Source of the DNA: CAVSWT01 sp963731745
Lineage (GTDB): Bacteria > Bacteroidota > Ignavibacteria > Ignavibacteriales > Ignavibacteriaceae
Assembly: GCA_963731745.1 (NCBI GenBank)
Contig: CAVSWT010000025.1
Span: forward strand, 62,001 to 126,000
Length of the DNA: 64,000 nt
Reading direction: 5' to 3'
The stretch's first letter is position 1, and each line of letters opens with the position of its first letter. The notes below the pieces were generated by a model. The model was not told where the DNA came from. It ran no database searches and saw nothing but the letters and a program-made list of their open reading frames with translations. Below, one piece after another: positions 36,144 to 46,124 of this stretch. The position numbers were made by a program, and so were the translations under genes.

Positions 36144-39100
36144 ATGAAACAAAAGAATATATTCCTTTCCGCATTCGTTATTTTTATCTTACTCTCTTGT
36201 GCTGCAATAGCACAATCAAAATGGATTAATGGTTTTGCGGAAAGAGTTGCAGGTGAAAATTTAGATTACCATTCATGTCACCCTGAGGCCAATCGTGCGC
36301 TGCTGATTCGATGCTTAAATGATAAAGACAACATTGAATGGAAAACTGATTCAATACCTGAAAATTATAATAATGAATTTGTAACATTCGCCTGGATTGC
36401 AGGTTACTCTGTTGGAACATCAAGCGAACCGCATAAATTTTATTTGTTTGTTAATGGTCAAAAACAATTTGCTATTTCGACTTCTCCCAACCAGGAAAAA
36501 AGAGATTGGGATATTTTTACTTCCAACGGTTCAAAACTTCATTTTAAATTTATACATATTGATGCTGTAGACGATTTTTTCGGTTACATGGTTTTAACAA
36601 TTCCCGTTAAATTGTTAAATGGTCAACGATTTGCAAATATAAAAATTGAAGGAGACAATACTAATAGTAAAGATTGGTACATGACCATGCAGTATCCTTT
36701 AATTCCTAAGACAAGGATCACTCCGGAAAAAGTTGTTTCTAAGGATTCAAATGGAAATCTATTACAAAGAGTCAAAGTTTCTATTGATCATTTTGATTCG
36801 CCTACGCTTGCACATATTTATTCAGAAGATGGCAATGACATTTCATCAGAATTAAAACTTGGGATGAATGATTTTTATTTAAATTTCACCGCACCAGAAA
36901 AACCCAGGGAAACTAAAATAAATATTTCACAGAATGACAAGATAAAATCCTTCACAACTATTATAAAACCAGCTAGAAAAATTACATTTTATTTGATTCC
37001 TCATGCGCATGTTGATATTGGTTATACTGATTTACAAAACAATATTGAAAAGAAACATTGGGACAATTACGATAAGGCAATTGAGCTGTCTCGTGAATCA
37101 GTTAAATATGGCAATGATGCAACATTCAAATGGAATGTTGAAGCGCTTTGGGCAGTAAAAAGTTATTTGGAAAATTTTCCAGATAAAAGAGATAAGTTTA
37201 TTAATGCAGTTAAAAAAGGATGGATAGGATTAGACGGAGATTATAATAATATTTTAACAGGATTATGCAGGCCTGAAGAATTATACCGCTATGTTGATTA
37301 TTCAAATGAACTGGAAAAGAATATCGGAGTCAAAATAGAAAGTGCAATGATTTCTGATGTACCGGGTTATACTTGGGGAACTGTTCAGGCATTTGCAGAT
37401 AACGGAATAAAATATTTTTCTGTTGGCCCAAATTCCGGCGATAGAACTGGAAACACAAATCAAGTTTGGGGCGACAAACCATTTTATTGGAAATCCCCAA
37501 GCGGAAAAGAAAAAATTCTTATTTGGGTTGCCGGTAAAGGTTATTCATGGTTTCATCATTGGAGATTAACGCGAGATGATTTTTCACCTATTGCAAAATA
37601 TCTTGATGAATTAGACGACAGAAGATTATCCTTACGATATGGTTCACGTAAGATATAATATCGGCGGTGATAATGGCTTCCCGGATTCTTTGCTTTCGGA
37701 GTTCGTAAAGAATTGGAATGATACTCACATAACTCCAAAATTTAAAATTTCTACGAATGAACAAATGTTTAAAGACTTTGAAGCAAAATATTCAAAAGTA
37801 ATTCCAACTTATTCAGGTGACTTTACCCCTTATTGGGAAGACGGAGCTGGTTCAACAGCGAAAGAAACTGCAATGAATAGGAATACAGCAGAATTATTAA
37901 CTCAATTGGAAATTTTGTATTCAGAGTTTGATAGAAAAAATTTTCCACAAAAGGAATTTGACGAAGCATGGAAATATGTCTTACTTTTTTCCGAACACAC
38001 CTGGGGCGCATGGAATAGCATTTCAGATCCGGAATTAAAATCGGTTATTGATCAGTGGGAAATAAAAAAATCCTATGCCGTTAAAGCTGATAGTATAGCG
38101 CAGCTTCTTTTCCGCAAGGTTTCTAAACCGGAAAAAATAAATACAACAATAGATCACTTTTATGTATACAATACTTCTTCATGGCAAAGAAGTGATGTTG
38201 TAAATCTGCCATCAGGTATTAAATCCTCTGATTTTTCTGTTGCCGATAAAGAAGGAAATATAATTCCAACTCAAAAGTTGTCAGATGGAAGTTCTGTATT
38301 TACAGCTAAAAATATTCCTTCGCTGGGTTTTAAAGAATACAAAATTGTTGATGGCAAAAATCAAAATGAAAATAATTCTCCGCTTGTTGATAATAAGCTT
38401 GAAAACAATTTTTATAAATTGGCTTTTGATGATGAGACATTTGCAATAAAAAATCTGAGTACAATTGATAACAATTTTAATTATGTAAGCTCAGCGGATA
38501 AATACGAATTAAATCAATTTATCCACACGGGGAGCAACGCAGAAAATCCATCAATAAATAGCAGCCCAAAGTTAATTAGTTACGAGAATGGGCCGGTTTT
38601 ACAATCCATAACTGTAAAATCTCAAGCTAAAGGCTGCAATGAGCTTCTGCAAAAGATAGTTCTTTTCAATGATTTGGATAAAATCGAATTGGTTAATACA
38701 ATCGACAAGACAAAAGATTATAATTTAGAAAATATACGATTTGCATTTCCCCTAAATATTTCTAATCCGGTTTCCAGGCTTAACATTGCCTGGGCGGTAG
38801 TTCGGCCGGAAACAGACCAACTGCCCGGCGCAAACAAAAATTATTTTACCGCGCAAAGGTGGGTAGATATTTCTAATGATAATAAAGGATTAACTCTTAC
38901 AAGCGTTGATGCTCCTTTATTTGAATTCGGCGGAATGAATGCAGAAGCATGGATGTCATCGCCTGATAAATATTGGGCAGAAAATACCTCTTCATCTTCG
39001 CTTTGCTATTCATGGGCTATGAACAATTCCTGGCACACAAACTATAAAGCTTCTCAAGAAGGAGTCGCAGCATTCAAATATTTTTTAACGGCTCATAATC

Positions 39101-39445
39101 AATTTGACTATCTCGCATCTTACAAATTTGGAGTCGAAAACTCGCAGCCATTGCAAGTTATTTATTCAGACGACGCTGTTAAAAATTATACTCCAATTAT
39201 AAATTTAGACTCTGTCATCTTCACTTGTTATAACCCTGATAAGACCATCTAAAGACAATAAAGATTTAATGGTAAGAATTTTTAATCCAACTAAAAAAAC
39301 AAGTTCATCTCTTTTAAGCTGGACAGGAAATACAACTCCTAATTACTTTTTAAGTAACGGCGACGAAGAAGAAGTGAAAGAAATCAGTAACAAAATAGAG
39401 CTTTCACCATTTGAAGTAATAACAATTAAAATAAAAGAAAAATAA
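36144..39445 (+). pseudogene. GH38 alpha-mannosidase, interrupted by two frameshifts
   Basis: Three consecutive reading frames together encode one full-length GH38 enzyme of about 1100 residues. Segment 36144-37658 has a signal peptide (possible lipobox LLSC at Cys19), an N-terminal domain, the zinc motif PHAHVDIGYTD (His287, Asp291) and nucleophile Asp405 in ISDVPGYTW. Removing one base near 37620 joins it to EDYPYDMVHVRYNIGG and the rest of the barrel plus C-terminal sandwich to 39252. Removing one base near 39223 joins this to RPSKDNKDLMVRIFNPTK and the final stop at 39443-39445. GH38 enzymes cleave alpha-mannosides of N-glycans. Both shifts are +1 insertions; sequencing error is a real alternative to gene decay. 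First gene of the plus-strand arm. Confidence 0.88.
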
Positions 39446-39460
39446 ATTCACGGATTTTTT

Positions 39461-41692
39461 ATGAAAAAATTATTCCAATTATTATTTATAATCGTGTTTG
39501 TAAACATTCATTTACATTCTCAATCACAGTCCCAGCTAATCCCCAAGCCGCAGGAATATAAAAGTTTAGATGGCAATTTTATTATCTCAAAAGATATAAC
39601 TTTTTCTTCACCAAATTTGAAAGTGGATTTAATAGGCTATTTGAAAAATTATATTGAAGAACTTTATGGAATTGAATTCGCCAAAAATGATGATGATACA
39701 CAGAAGTCAATCTCATTAAAAATTGATAAAAATGTAATGACTAGTTTACCGGAAGGCTACGCTTTAAAAATTAATCCGGAAAATATAACAATAGTTGCTT
39801 CTGATGAAACCGGACTTTTTTACGGCATACAAACTATTTTTCAATTATTGCCTAAAAAGATTTTGAATGATGAAGAAACAAAAATTCCTTGTTGTGAGAT
39901 AACTGATTATCCGCAATTCTCCTGGCGGGGATTAAATCTAGATTGCGCCCGTCATTTTATGACAAAGGATTTTGTTAAGAGATATATTGATATTCTTGCT
40001 TACTATAAATTTAATACGCTTCACTGGCATTTAGTTGATGATCAGGGATGGAGAATCGAAATAAAAAAATATCCGAAGCTAACTCAAATCGGTGCTTGGC
40101 GAAAAGAAGCTGATGGTTCAATTTACGGCGGCTATTATACTCAAGAAGATATTAAAGAAGTTGTAGCATACGCGCAAAGCCGGTTCATCAATATCGTCCC
40201 GGAAATAGAAATGCCGGGACATTGCAGCGCCTCACTTGCAGCTTACCCTGAAAATTCCTGTACAGGTGGGCCCTTTGAAGTCCCAACCACATGGGGAGTT
40301 TTTAATGATGTTTATTGCGCAGGAAAAGATTCAACTTTTATCTTTCTGCAAAATGTTCTTGATGAAGTAATTTCATTATTTCCGGGAAAGTATATTCACA
40401 TTGGCGGAGATGAAGTACCAAAAGTTCGATGGAAAGAATGTCCGCTTTGTCAAGCAAGAATAAAATCCGAAGGATTGAAAAATGAAGAAGAGCTTCAAAG
40501 TTATTTTATTAAACGAATTTCAAATTATCTTTATTCAAAAGGAAAAAATGTGATTGGTTGGGATGAAATTATGGAAGGCGGGCTTGCGCCAGGTGCAATG
40601 GTCCAATCCTGGCGAGGATTTGACGGTGCTGAAGAGGCTGCAAATCTTGGACATTATGTTGTTTGTTCCCCTACATCTCACACTTATTTCGATAGCGATC
40701 CTGAAGGATTGGATTTACAAGTCGTTTATTCTTTCGATCCAATTCCAACAGACTTACCTGATAGTGAAAAAAAATATATTGTGGGAAGTGAAGCAAACAT
40801 GTGGAGTGAACGAGCTCCCATGGAAGTGGTTGACCAAAGATTATTCCCCCGGTTGCTTGCTTTATCAGAAGTTCTTTGGACAGCTCCTAAGCAAAGAAAT
40901 TTTGATGAATTTCATAATAGAGTAGAAAATGCATATGCCGATTTAGATGCTCGGGGAATTAAATACGGCCCGGAAACTAAAGCAATGACATTTTACACAA
41001 GTTACGATGAAAAAGAAAAACAATATGAAGTATCAATAACTCCGGGTCAAAAGGATTTACAAATTCGGTATTCTGAAAATGGAGAAGATGCCGATTCAAA
41101 TTCAACTCTTTATACTTCTCCCAATTAAAGTGAAGTAAATCGGAAAGGTTATCTCTTTCTGCATTTAGAGATAATCATTATATAGGTAAGAATATAAATT
41201 TGTCATTTCGTTTTTCACAAAGCACTAAATGCTAAAGTAACATTGCTGGAAAAGTATGATCAGAGATATAAAGGCGGCGGTGAAGAGGGTTTGGTTGATG
41301 GAATAAGAGGAACAACAAATTTGCGGGACGGATTATGGCAAGGGTATGAAGGAAAGGATTTTGATTGCATAATTGATTTAGGGAAAGAAGAAAAAATCTC
41401 TAAAGTCATTCCCAGATTTTTATTGAATGAAAACTCCTGGGTATTTTTGCCTTCGGAAGTTATTGTTTCTCTCTCCAAAGACGGCAAAACTTATGATGAA
41501 TTAAAGAATGTTAAAAATGATATATCACAGAAAGATCCAAACATAATTTTAAAAGATTTTGCAGCAGTTTTTAATAATGCTTCAGCAAGATACATAAAGG
41601 TGAAAGCAATGAATATTAAACAATGTCCATCATGGCATCCGGGAGCCGGTGGTAAGGCATGGATTTTTACGGATGAAGTTGTTGTTGAATGA
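39461..41692 (+). pseudogene. GH20 beta-N-acetylhexosaminidase with binding modules, linker broken
   Basis: The intact part (39461-41128) encodes a signal peptide (1-20), a GH20b N-terminal domain and the catalytic barrel with FNTLHWHLVDDQGWR and the Asp317-Glu318 pair in HIGGDEVPK, ending after TSWx-type core residues (VQSWRGFDGAEEA, GSEANMWSE). A premature TAA lies at 41126. Beyond it the expected chitobiase-C-terminal sandwich (AFRDNHYIGKNINLSF) can be followed only by deleting single bases near 41120-41122, 41160 and 41219-41221 and passing an in-frame TAA at 41136. The frame then runs cleanly through an F5/8-type module to 41692 (CPSWH, KAWIFTDEVVVE). The catalytic domain could still be made. 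It would remove terminal beta-GlcNAc from N-glycan antennae; it needs its neighbours to expose GlcNAc. Confidence 0.85.
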
Positions 41693-41761
41693 TGTGACTA
41701 AGCAATATTAATCTTAAGAAATTTATTTCAACATAATAAACAATTAAACTGGAAGTTTATC

Positions 41762-43195
41762 GTGAGTGAGATTGAAGAAAAAGAATCGCTGCATGCCGGT
41801 GCGGTTGAAATTGAAAAAGTAATAAAAGAATATTACCCTGAAACAGATCCGGTTGTGGCCGAGAAAATCGCCCGATGGCAAAATTTAAAATTCGGTTTAC
41901 TAATGCATTGGGCGCCTTCAAGTCAATGGGGCATAGTTGAATCATGGTCACTTTGTTCCGAAGATGAAGAATGGTGCAAAAGAAAAATTGATGATTATAC
42001 TGAATATAAAAAACAGTACGAAGATTTAAAGAAAATTTTCAACCCGGTAAAATTTAATCCTAAAAAATGGGCTGATGCAGCAGAAACTGCTGGAATGAAA
42101 TATGTCGTTTTCACAACTAAGCATCATGATGGATTCTGCATGTATGATTCTAAATTCACTGATTATAAAGTAACTGATGAAGGATGTGCATTTCATTCTA
42201 ATCCCAAAGCAAACATTGCTAAAGAGATTTTTAATGAGTTTAGAAAAAAAGATTTTTTAATCGGGGCATACTTTTCAAAACCTGATTGGCACTCAGAATA
42301 TTTCTGGTGGAATAAATTTGCTACACCGGATAGAAATGCAAATTATCAAATTAAAAAATATCCTGATCGCTGGCAGAAGTTTGTTGAATTCACACACAAC
42401 CAGATTGATGAATTGATGACTGATTACGGCAAAATTGATATCCTTTGGTTAGACGGATGTTGGGTTAGATATTATTCAGAAAAAGATTTAGAATCAGAAA
42501 GAAAACTTGTCAATTATAATATTTATAGAATTCAAGATCAGGATATAAATATGAAAATGATTGCAAGTAATTCCAGGAAGAAGCAGCCCGGATTGATTGT
42601 CGTTGATCGAGCTGTTCCGGGACATTATCAAAATTATCTCACTCCTGAAAATCAAGTGCCGGATAAAACTTTACCGTATCCATGGGAAACTTGTATGCCT
42701 ATTACTCCAAGTTGGTCTTATGAACCCGGCTTGGAATATAAATCTACTCGAAAATTAATTCACACTTTAGTTGATATTGTTGCAAAGGGAGGAAACTTTT
42801 TATTGAATGTTGCACCAACTGCTGAAGGAGATTTTGAAGACGAAGCCTACATACGATTAAAGGAAATTGGAGAGTGGATGAAAATTAATGGTGAAGCAAT
42901 TTATGATTCGCATCCTCTTCAGCCATATAAAGAAGGAAAGATTTGCTTTACTCAATTAAATGATAAAACTATATATGCAATTTATCTTGCAGAAGAAAAC
43001 GAAAATGTTCTGCCGGAAAAATTAATTTTTAAAAATTTCATTCCCCCGTCAAAAAATAAAATTCAATTGCTTGGAACTGACATTAAATTAGTCGGAATAA
43101 AAAAAGAAAATAATTTTATAATTGAATTTCCGTCAAACATTCGTAATGCCGTTCCGAATAAAAATGCCTGGACATTAAAATTTTCAGATCAGTAA
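41762..43195 (+). CDS. GH29 alpha-L-fucosidase, no signal peptide
   Basis: 477 residues starting at GTG 41762, with GGAAG about 7 bases upstream. GH29 landmarks are LKFGLLMHWAPSSQWGI, VVFTTKHHDGFCMYD, AYFSKPDWHSEY and the nucleophile Asp231 in DILWLDGCW, then GGNFLLNVAPTAEGDF near the end of the barrel, and a small C-terminal beta domain. There is no signal peptide and no in-frame upstream start that would supply one, so it is predicted to be cytoplasmic, unlike its tandem paralogue at 43261. It removes alpha-L-fucose; linkage (core alpha-1,3/1,6 or antennary) is unknown. Confidence 0.93.
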   Translation: MSEIEEKESLHAGAVEIEKVIKEYYPETDPVVAEKIARWQNLKFGLLMHWAPSSQWGIVESWSLCSEDEEWCKRKIDDYTEYKKQYEDLKKIFNPVKFNPKKWADAAETAGMKYVVFTTKHHDGFCMYDSKFTDYKVTDEGCAFHSNPKANIAKEIFNEFRKKDFLIGAYFSKPDWHSEYFWWNKFATPDRNANYQIKKYPDRWQKFVEFTHNQIDELMTDYGKIDILWLDGCWVRYYSEKDLESERKLVNYNIYRIQDQDINMKMIASNSRKKQPGLIVVDRAVPGHYQNYLTPENQVPDKTLPYPWETCMPITPSWSYEPGLEYKSTRKLIHTLVDIVAKGGNFLLNVAPTAEGDFEDEAYIRLKEIGEWMKINGEAIYDSHPLQPYKEGKICFTQLNDKTIYAIYLAEENENVLPEKLIFKNFIPPSKNKIQLLGTDIKLVGIKKENNFIIEFPSNIRNAVPNKNAWTLKFSDQ

Positions 43196-43260
43196 AAATA
43201 ATCCGGATTTATTTTTATTCAAATAATTTTAAATCTCATCCATAAATAATTTGAAGTAAT

Positions 43261-44743
43261 ATGAAAATAAAAATTACAATCATCCTTACCTTTCTGCTTG
43301 CGTTCTTCAGTTCAACTACTTTCTCTCAAGAAAAATATGATTATGTACAAGACCCTGATACTCTTGTTCAGAAAAAACTTGGAACAATGGCAGGATTTAA
43401 AATTTGGATTATTGATGCATTGGGGCACCTATTCTCAGTGGGGAATAATTGAATCATGGTCTATTTGTCCTGAAGATTACGGCTGGTGCGAGCGAAAAAA
43501 AGGCAGCCATCCGGAAAATTATTTCGAATATAAAAAAGAATATGAAAATCTTAAAACAACTTTCAACCCTACTAAATTTGATCCGGATAAATGGGCACAA
43601 GCAGCAAAAAATGCCGGTATGAAGTACGTTGTTTTCACAACAAAACATCATGACGGATTTTGTATGTTCGATACAAAATATACAAATTATAAAATCACAG
43701 ATGATGATTGTCCTTTCCATACAAATCCAAAGGCAAATGTTGCTAAAGAAATATTTAATGCATTTCGTAAACAAGGACTTTGGGCAGGCGCATATTTTTC
43801 TAAACCGGATTGGCATTCGGAATATTATTGGGATCCATATTTTCCTCCAATGGATAGAAATGTAAATTACGATCCGGAAGAATATCCTGAGAAATGGAAA
43901 AAGTTTGTTGATTATACTCATAATCAAATCTTGGAACTGTTAAGCGGCTATGGAAAAGTTGATATTTTATGGCTGGATGGCGGCTGGGTTGCAGCTCAAA
44001 AAAATGACATTCAAGATTGGTATATGAAACAGATTGAAAAAAGTCCAAGCGGTTTTCTTAAAAGTAAGATCGTTAACCAAGATATAAAAATGGATGAGCT
44101 GGTCGATGAAGCGCGTAAATTGCAGCCGGGATTAATTGTAGTTGATCGAGCAGTAAAAGGGAAAAATCAAAATTATTTAACACCCGAAAATCAAGTTCCA
44201 AAAGAAGCTCTTCCTTTTCCGTGGGAATCATGTATAACCTCTGGCGGCGGCTGGTCATGGGTGCACGATGCTCACTACAAATCCTCTTATTATTTAGTTC
44301 ACTTGCTCGTTGATATTGTTTGCAAAGGCGGAAATTTATTACTGAATGTAGCTCCTAGTCCTGAAGGAACCTGGGACGACACAGCTTATGCACGATTAAA
44401 AGATATTGGTGATTGGATGAATGTTAATGGCGAAGCTATTTATGGAACCAGGGCAATTTCACCGTACAAAGAAGCAAAACTTTGTTACACGAATAAGAAA
44501 AATACAAATACCGTTTATGCTATTTACATGGCTGATGAAAATGAAAAAACAATTCCTTCGGATGTTATGATTTATTCTTTTACACCAAAGACTGGGACAA
44601 ATATTTCACTGCTTGGTTATGATAAGCCTTTAAGTTGGGAAAAAGTTGGCAATGGAACATTAATTAAAGTTCCGGAAGAAATTCAAAATAATCCAATTTG
44701 CAATTACGCATGGTCATTTAAAATAGATGAAATTCAAAAATAA
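43261..44743 (+). pseudogene. GH29 alpha-L-fucosidase, one frameshift near the start
   Basis: The ATG at 43261 begins a signal peptide (MKIKITIILTFLLAFFSSTTFSQ reads to residue 23) and EKYDYVQDPDTLVQ. The frame then breaks in a run of six A (43372-43377). With five A it continues as KNLEQWQDLKFGLLMHWGTYSQWGI and runs to 44743. The body is a complete GH29 enzyme with TTKHHDGFCMFD and nucleophile motif DILWLDGGW. It is a close tandem paralogue of the gene at 41762 (same segment order and many identical stretches) but exported. The one-base homopolymer expansion may be a sequencing error or a real inactivation that separates the signal peptide from the enzyme. An internal start at 43298 would give an unnatural N-terminus. 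Confidence 0.88.
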
Positions 44744-44764
44744 ATTTTATATGGGGAAACTGTG

Positions 44765-46093
44765 ATGAAAAAATTATTAATATCATTTATACTTTTTTCG
44801 TTCATAAATATTTATCCGCAAACCGGCGACTCATTACATCAAGCTAAAATGGAATGGTTCAAAGATGCAAAGCTTGGGATATTTATTCATTGGGGAATTT
44901 ACGCAGTAAACGGAATTGGTGAATCATGGTCATTTTACAACGGAAGAATTTCTTATGAAGATTATTTAAAGCAATTAGACGGATTCACTGCAAAAAATTT
45001 TGATCCTGATTATTGGGCAAATTTAATTAAAGAAAGCGGAGCAAAGTATTCGGTAATTACATCACGACATCATGATGGTTTTGCACTTTGGGATACAAAA
45101 TATGGAAACTTAAATGCTGTAAAAAATTCTGCAGCCAAGAAAGATGTACTTACACCATTTGTAAATGGTTTACGTAAAAATGGCGTTAAGGTTGGAATCT
45201 ATTATTCATTATCTGATTGGTCAAATCAAGATTACACAAATTTTACAAGAGATAGTATACGATATAAAATAAGCGATGACCCTGAAAGATGGAATAAATA
45301 CTTAACTTATTTCCAAGGCCAATTAAACGAATTGGCAAATAAATACAATCCTGATTTATGGTGGTTTGACGGCGATTGGGAACACAGCGCAGAAGAATGG
45401 CAGGCTGATAAAGTAAGGACAATGTTATTAGCAAAAAATACCAAGGCAATAATTAATTCTCGATTGCAAGGCAGAGGCGATTATGAAACGCCGGAACAGG
45501 GCCCGCCTGTCGTTCGACCAAAAGCAAAGTATTGGGAGCTTTGTTATACAATGAATGACTCATGGGGATATCAGCAAAATGATACAAATTATAAAACACC
45601 TCAGCAATTATTGGATGTATTTGTTGACTGCATTAGTCAAGGTGGAAATCTGCTGCTTGATATTGGGCCGAAAGCCGATGGGACAATTCCCGAAGAACAA
45701 ATAAATATTCTTAAAGAATTTGGTAAATGGACTTCAAAAAATAAAGAAGCTGTTTATGGAACCAGGGCAGGAATTCCTTTCAATTATTTTCATAGCCCTA
45801 CAGCATTATCAAAAGATGGGAAAATTTTATATCTATTTGTTAAAGGTAATCCAAACGGACAAGTATTGCTTAAAGGCATTAACAATAAGATAAATTCCAT
45901 TTGGGTTGTCGGAAATGGAACAGCATTAAACTATAAAACATTCAGCAAGGTTTATTGGAATAAATATCCTGGTTTAACTTATATCGATTTACCAGAAAAT
46001 GTGTTGGGTAAATATTATACTGTTATCGCCGTATTGCTGGATGGCAAAATCGATCTTTACGGAAATGTAGTCGGTGCTATTGAAAGTAATTAA
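44765..46093 (+). CDS. GH29 alpha-L-fucosidase, secreted
   Basis: 442 residues. Signal peptide (about 1-19, ending IYPQ). GH29 landmarks are KLGIFIHWGIYAVNGIGESW, VITSRHHDGFALWDT, GIYYSLSDWSNQDY and nucleophile Asp202 in LWWFDGDWEH; GGNLLLDIGPKADGTIPEEQ closes the barrel, followed by a small beta-sandwich. This is the shorter, classical fucosidase type (GH29-A style) and is more distant from the two preceding GH29 genes. I prefer the ATG at 44765 to the GTG three bases earlier; GGGG about 9 bases upstream serves as ribosome-binding site. It starts 21 bp after the previous gene, consistent with one transcript. Confidence 0.93.
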   Translation: MKKLLISFILFSFINIYPQTGDSLHQAKMEWFKDAKLGIFIHWGIYAVNGIGESWSFYNGRISYEDYLKQLDGFTAKNFDPDYWANLIKESGAKYSVITSRHHDGFALWDTKYGNLNAVKNSAAKKDVLTPFVNGLRKNGVKVGIYYSLSDWSNQDYTNFTRDSIRYKISDDPERWNKYLTYFQGQLNELANKYNPDLWWFDGDWEHSAEEWQADKVRTMLLAKNTKAIINSRLQGRGDYETPEQGPPVVRPKAKYWELCYTMNDSWGYQQNDTNYKTPQQLLDVFVDCISQGGNLLLDIGPKADGTIPEEQINILKEFGKWTSKNKEAVYGTRAGIPFNYFHSPTALSKDGKILYLFVKGNPNGQVLLKGINNKINSIWVVGNGTALNYKTFSKVYWNKYPGLTYIDLPENVLGKYYTVIAVLLDGKIDLYGNVVGAIESN

Positions 46094-46124
46094 AACAATT
46101 TTTCAATTATCCTTTAGGATTTAA

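Noticed and set aside
36144..39252. Two separate genes of a split GH38
   Set aside because: The catalytic barrel itself is cut between the two frames and deletion of one base restores continuous homology-like sequence, so an interrupted single gene is the better reading.
43372..43377. Programmed frameshifting at the A6 run in GH29
   Set aside because: The needed change is +1 (one A fewer), not the -1 shift typical of A-rich slippery sites. A run of only six A is short for transcriptional slippage, and no stop-stimulated pause or structure is evident. Insertion error or mutation is simpler.
43454..43927. 157-residue minus-strand frame inside the second GH29
   Set aside because: It lies wholly opposite a recognised catalytic domain, shows no family motif, and its composition (Ile, Phe, Arg rich) is what the complement of this AT-rich gene gives.
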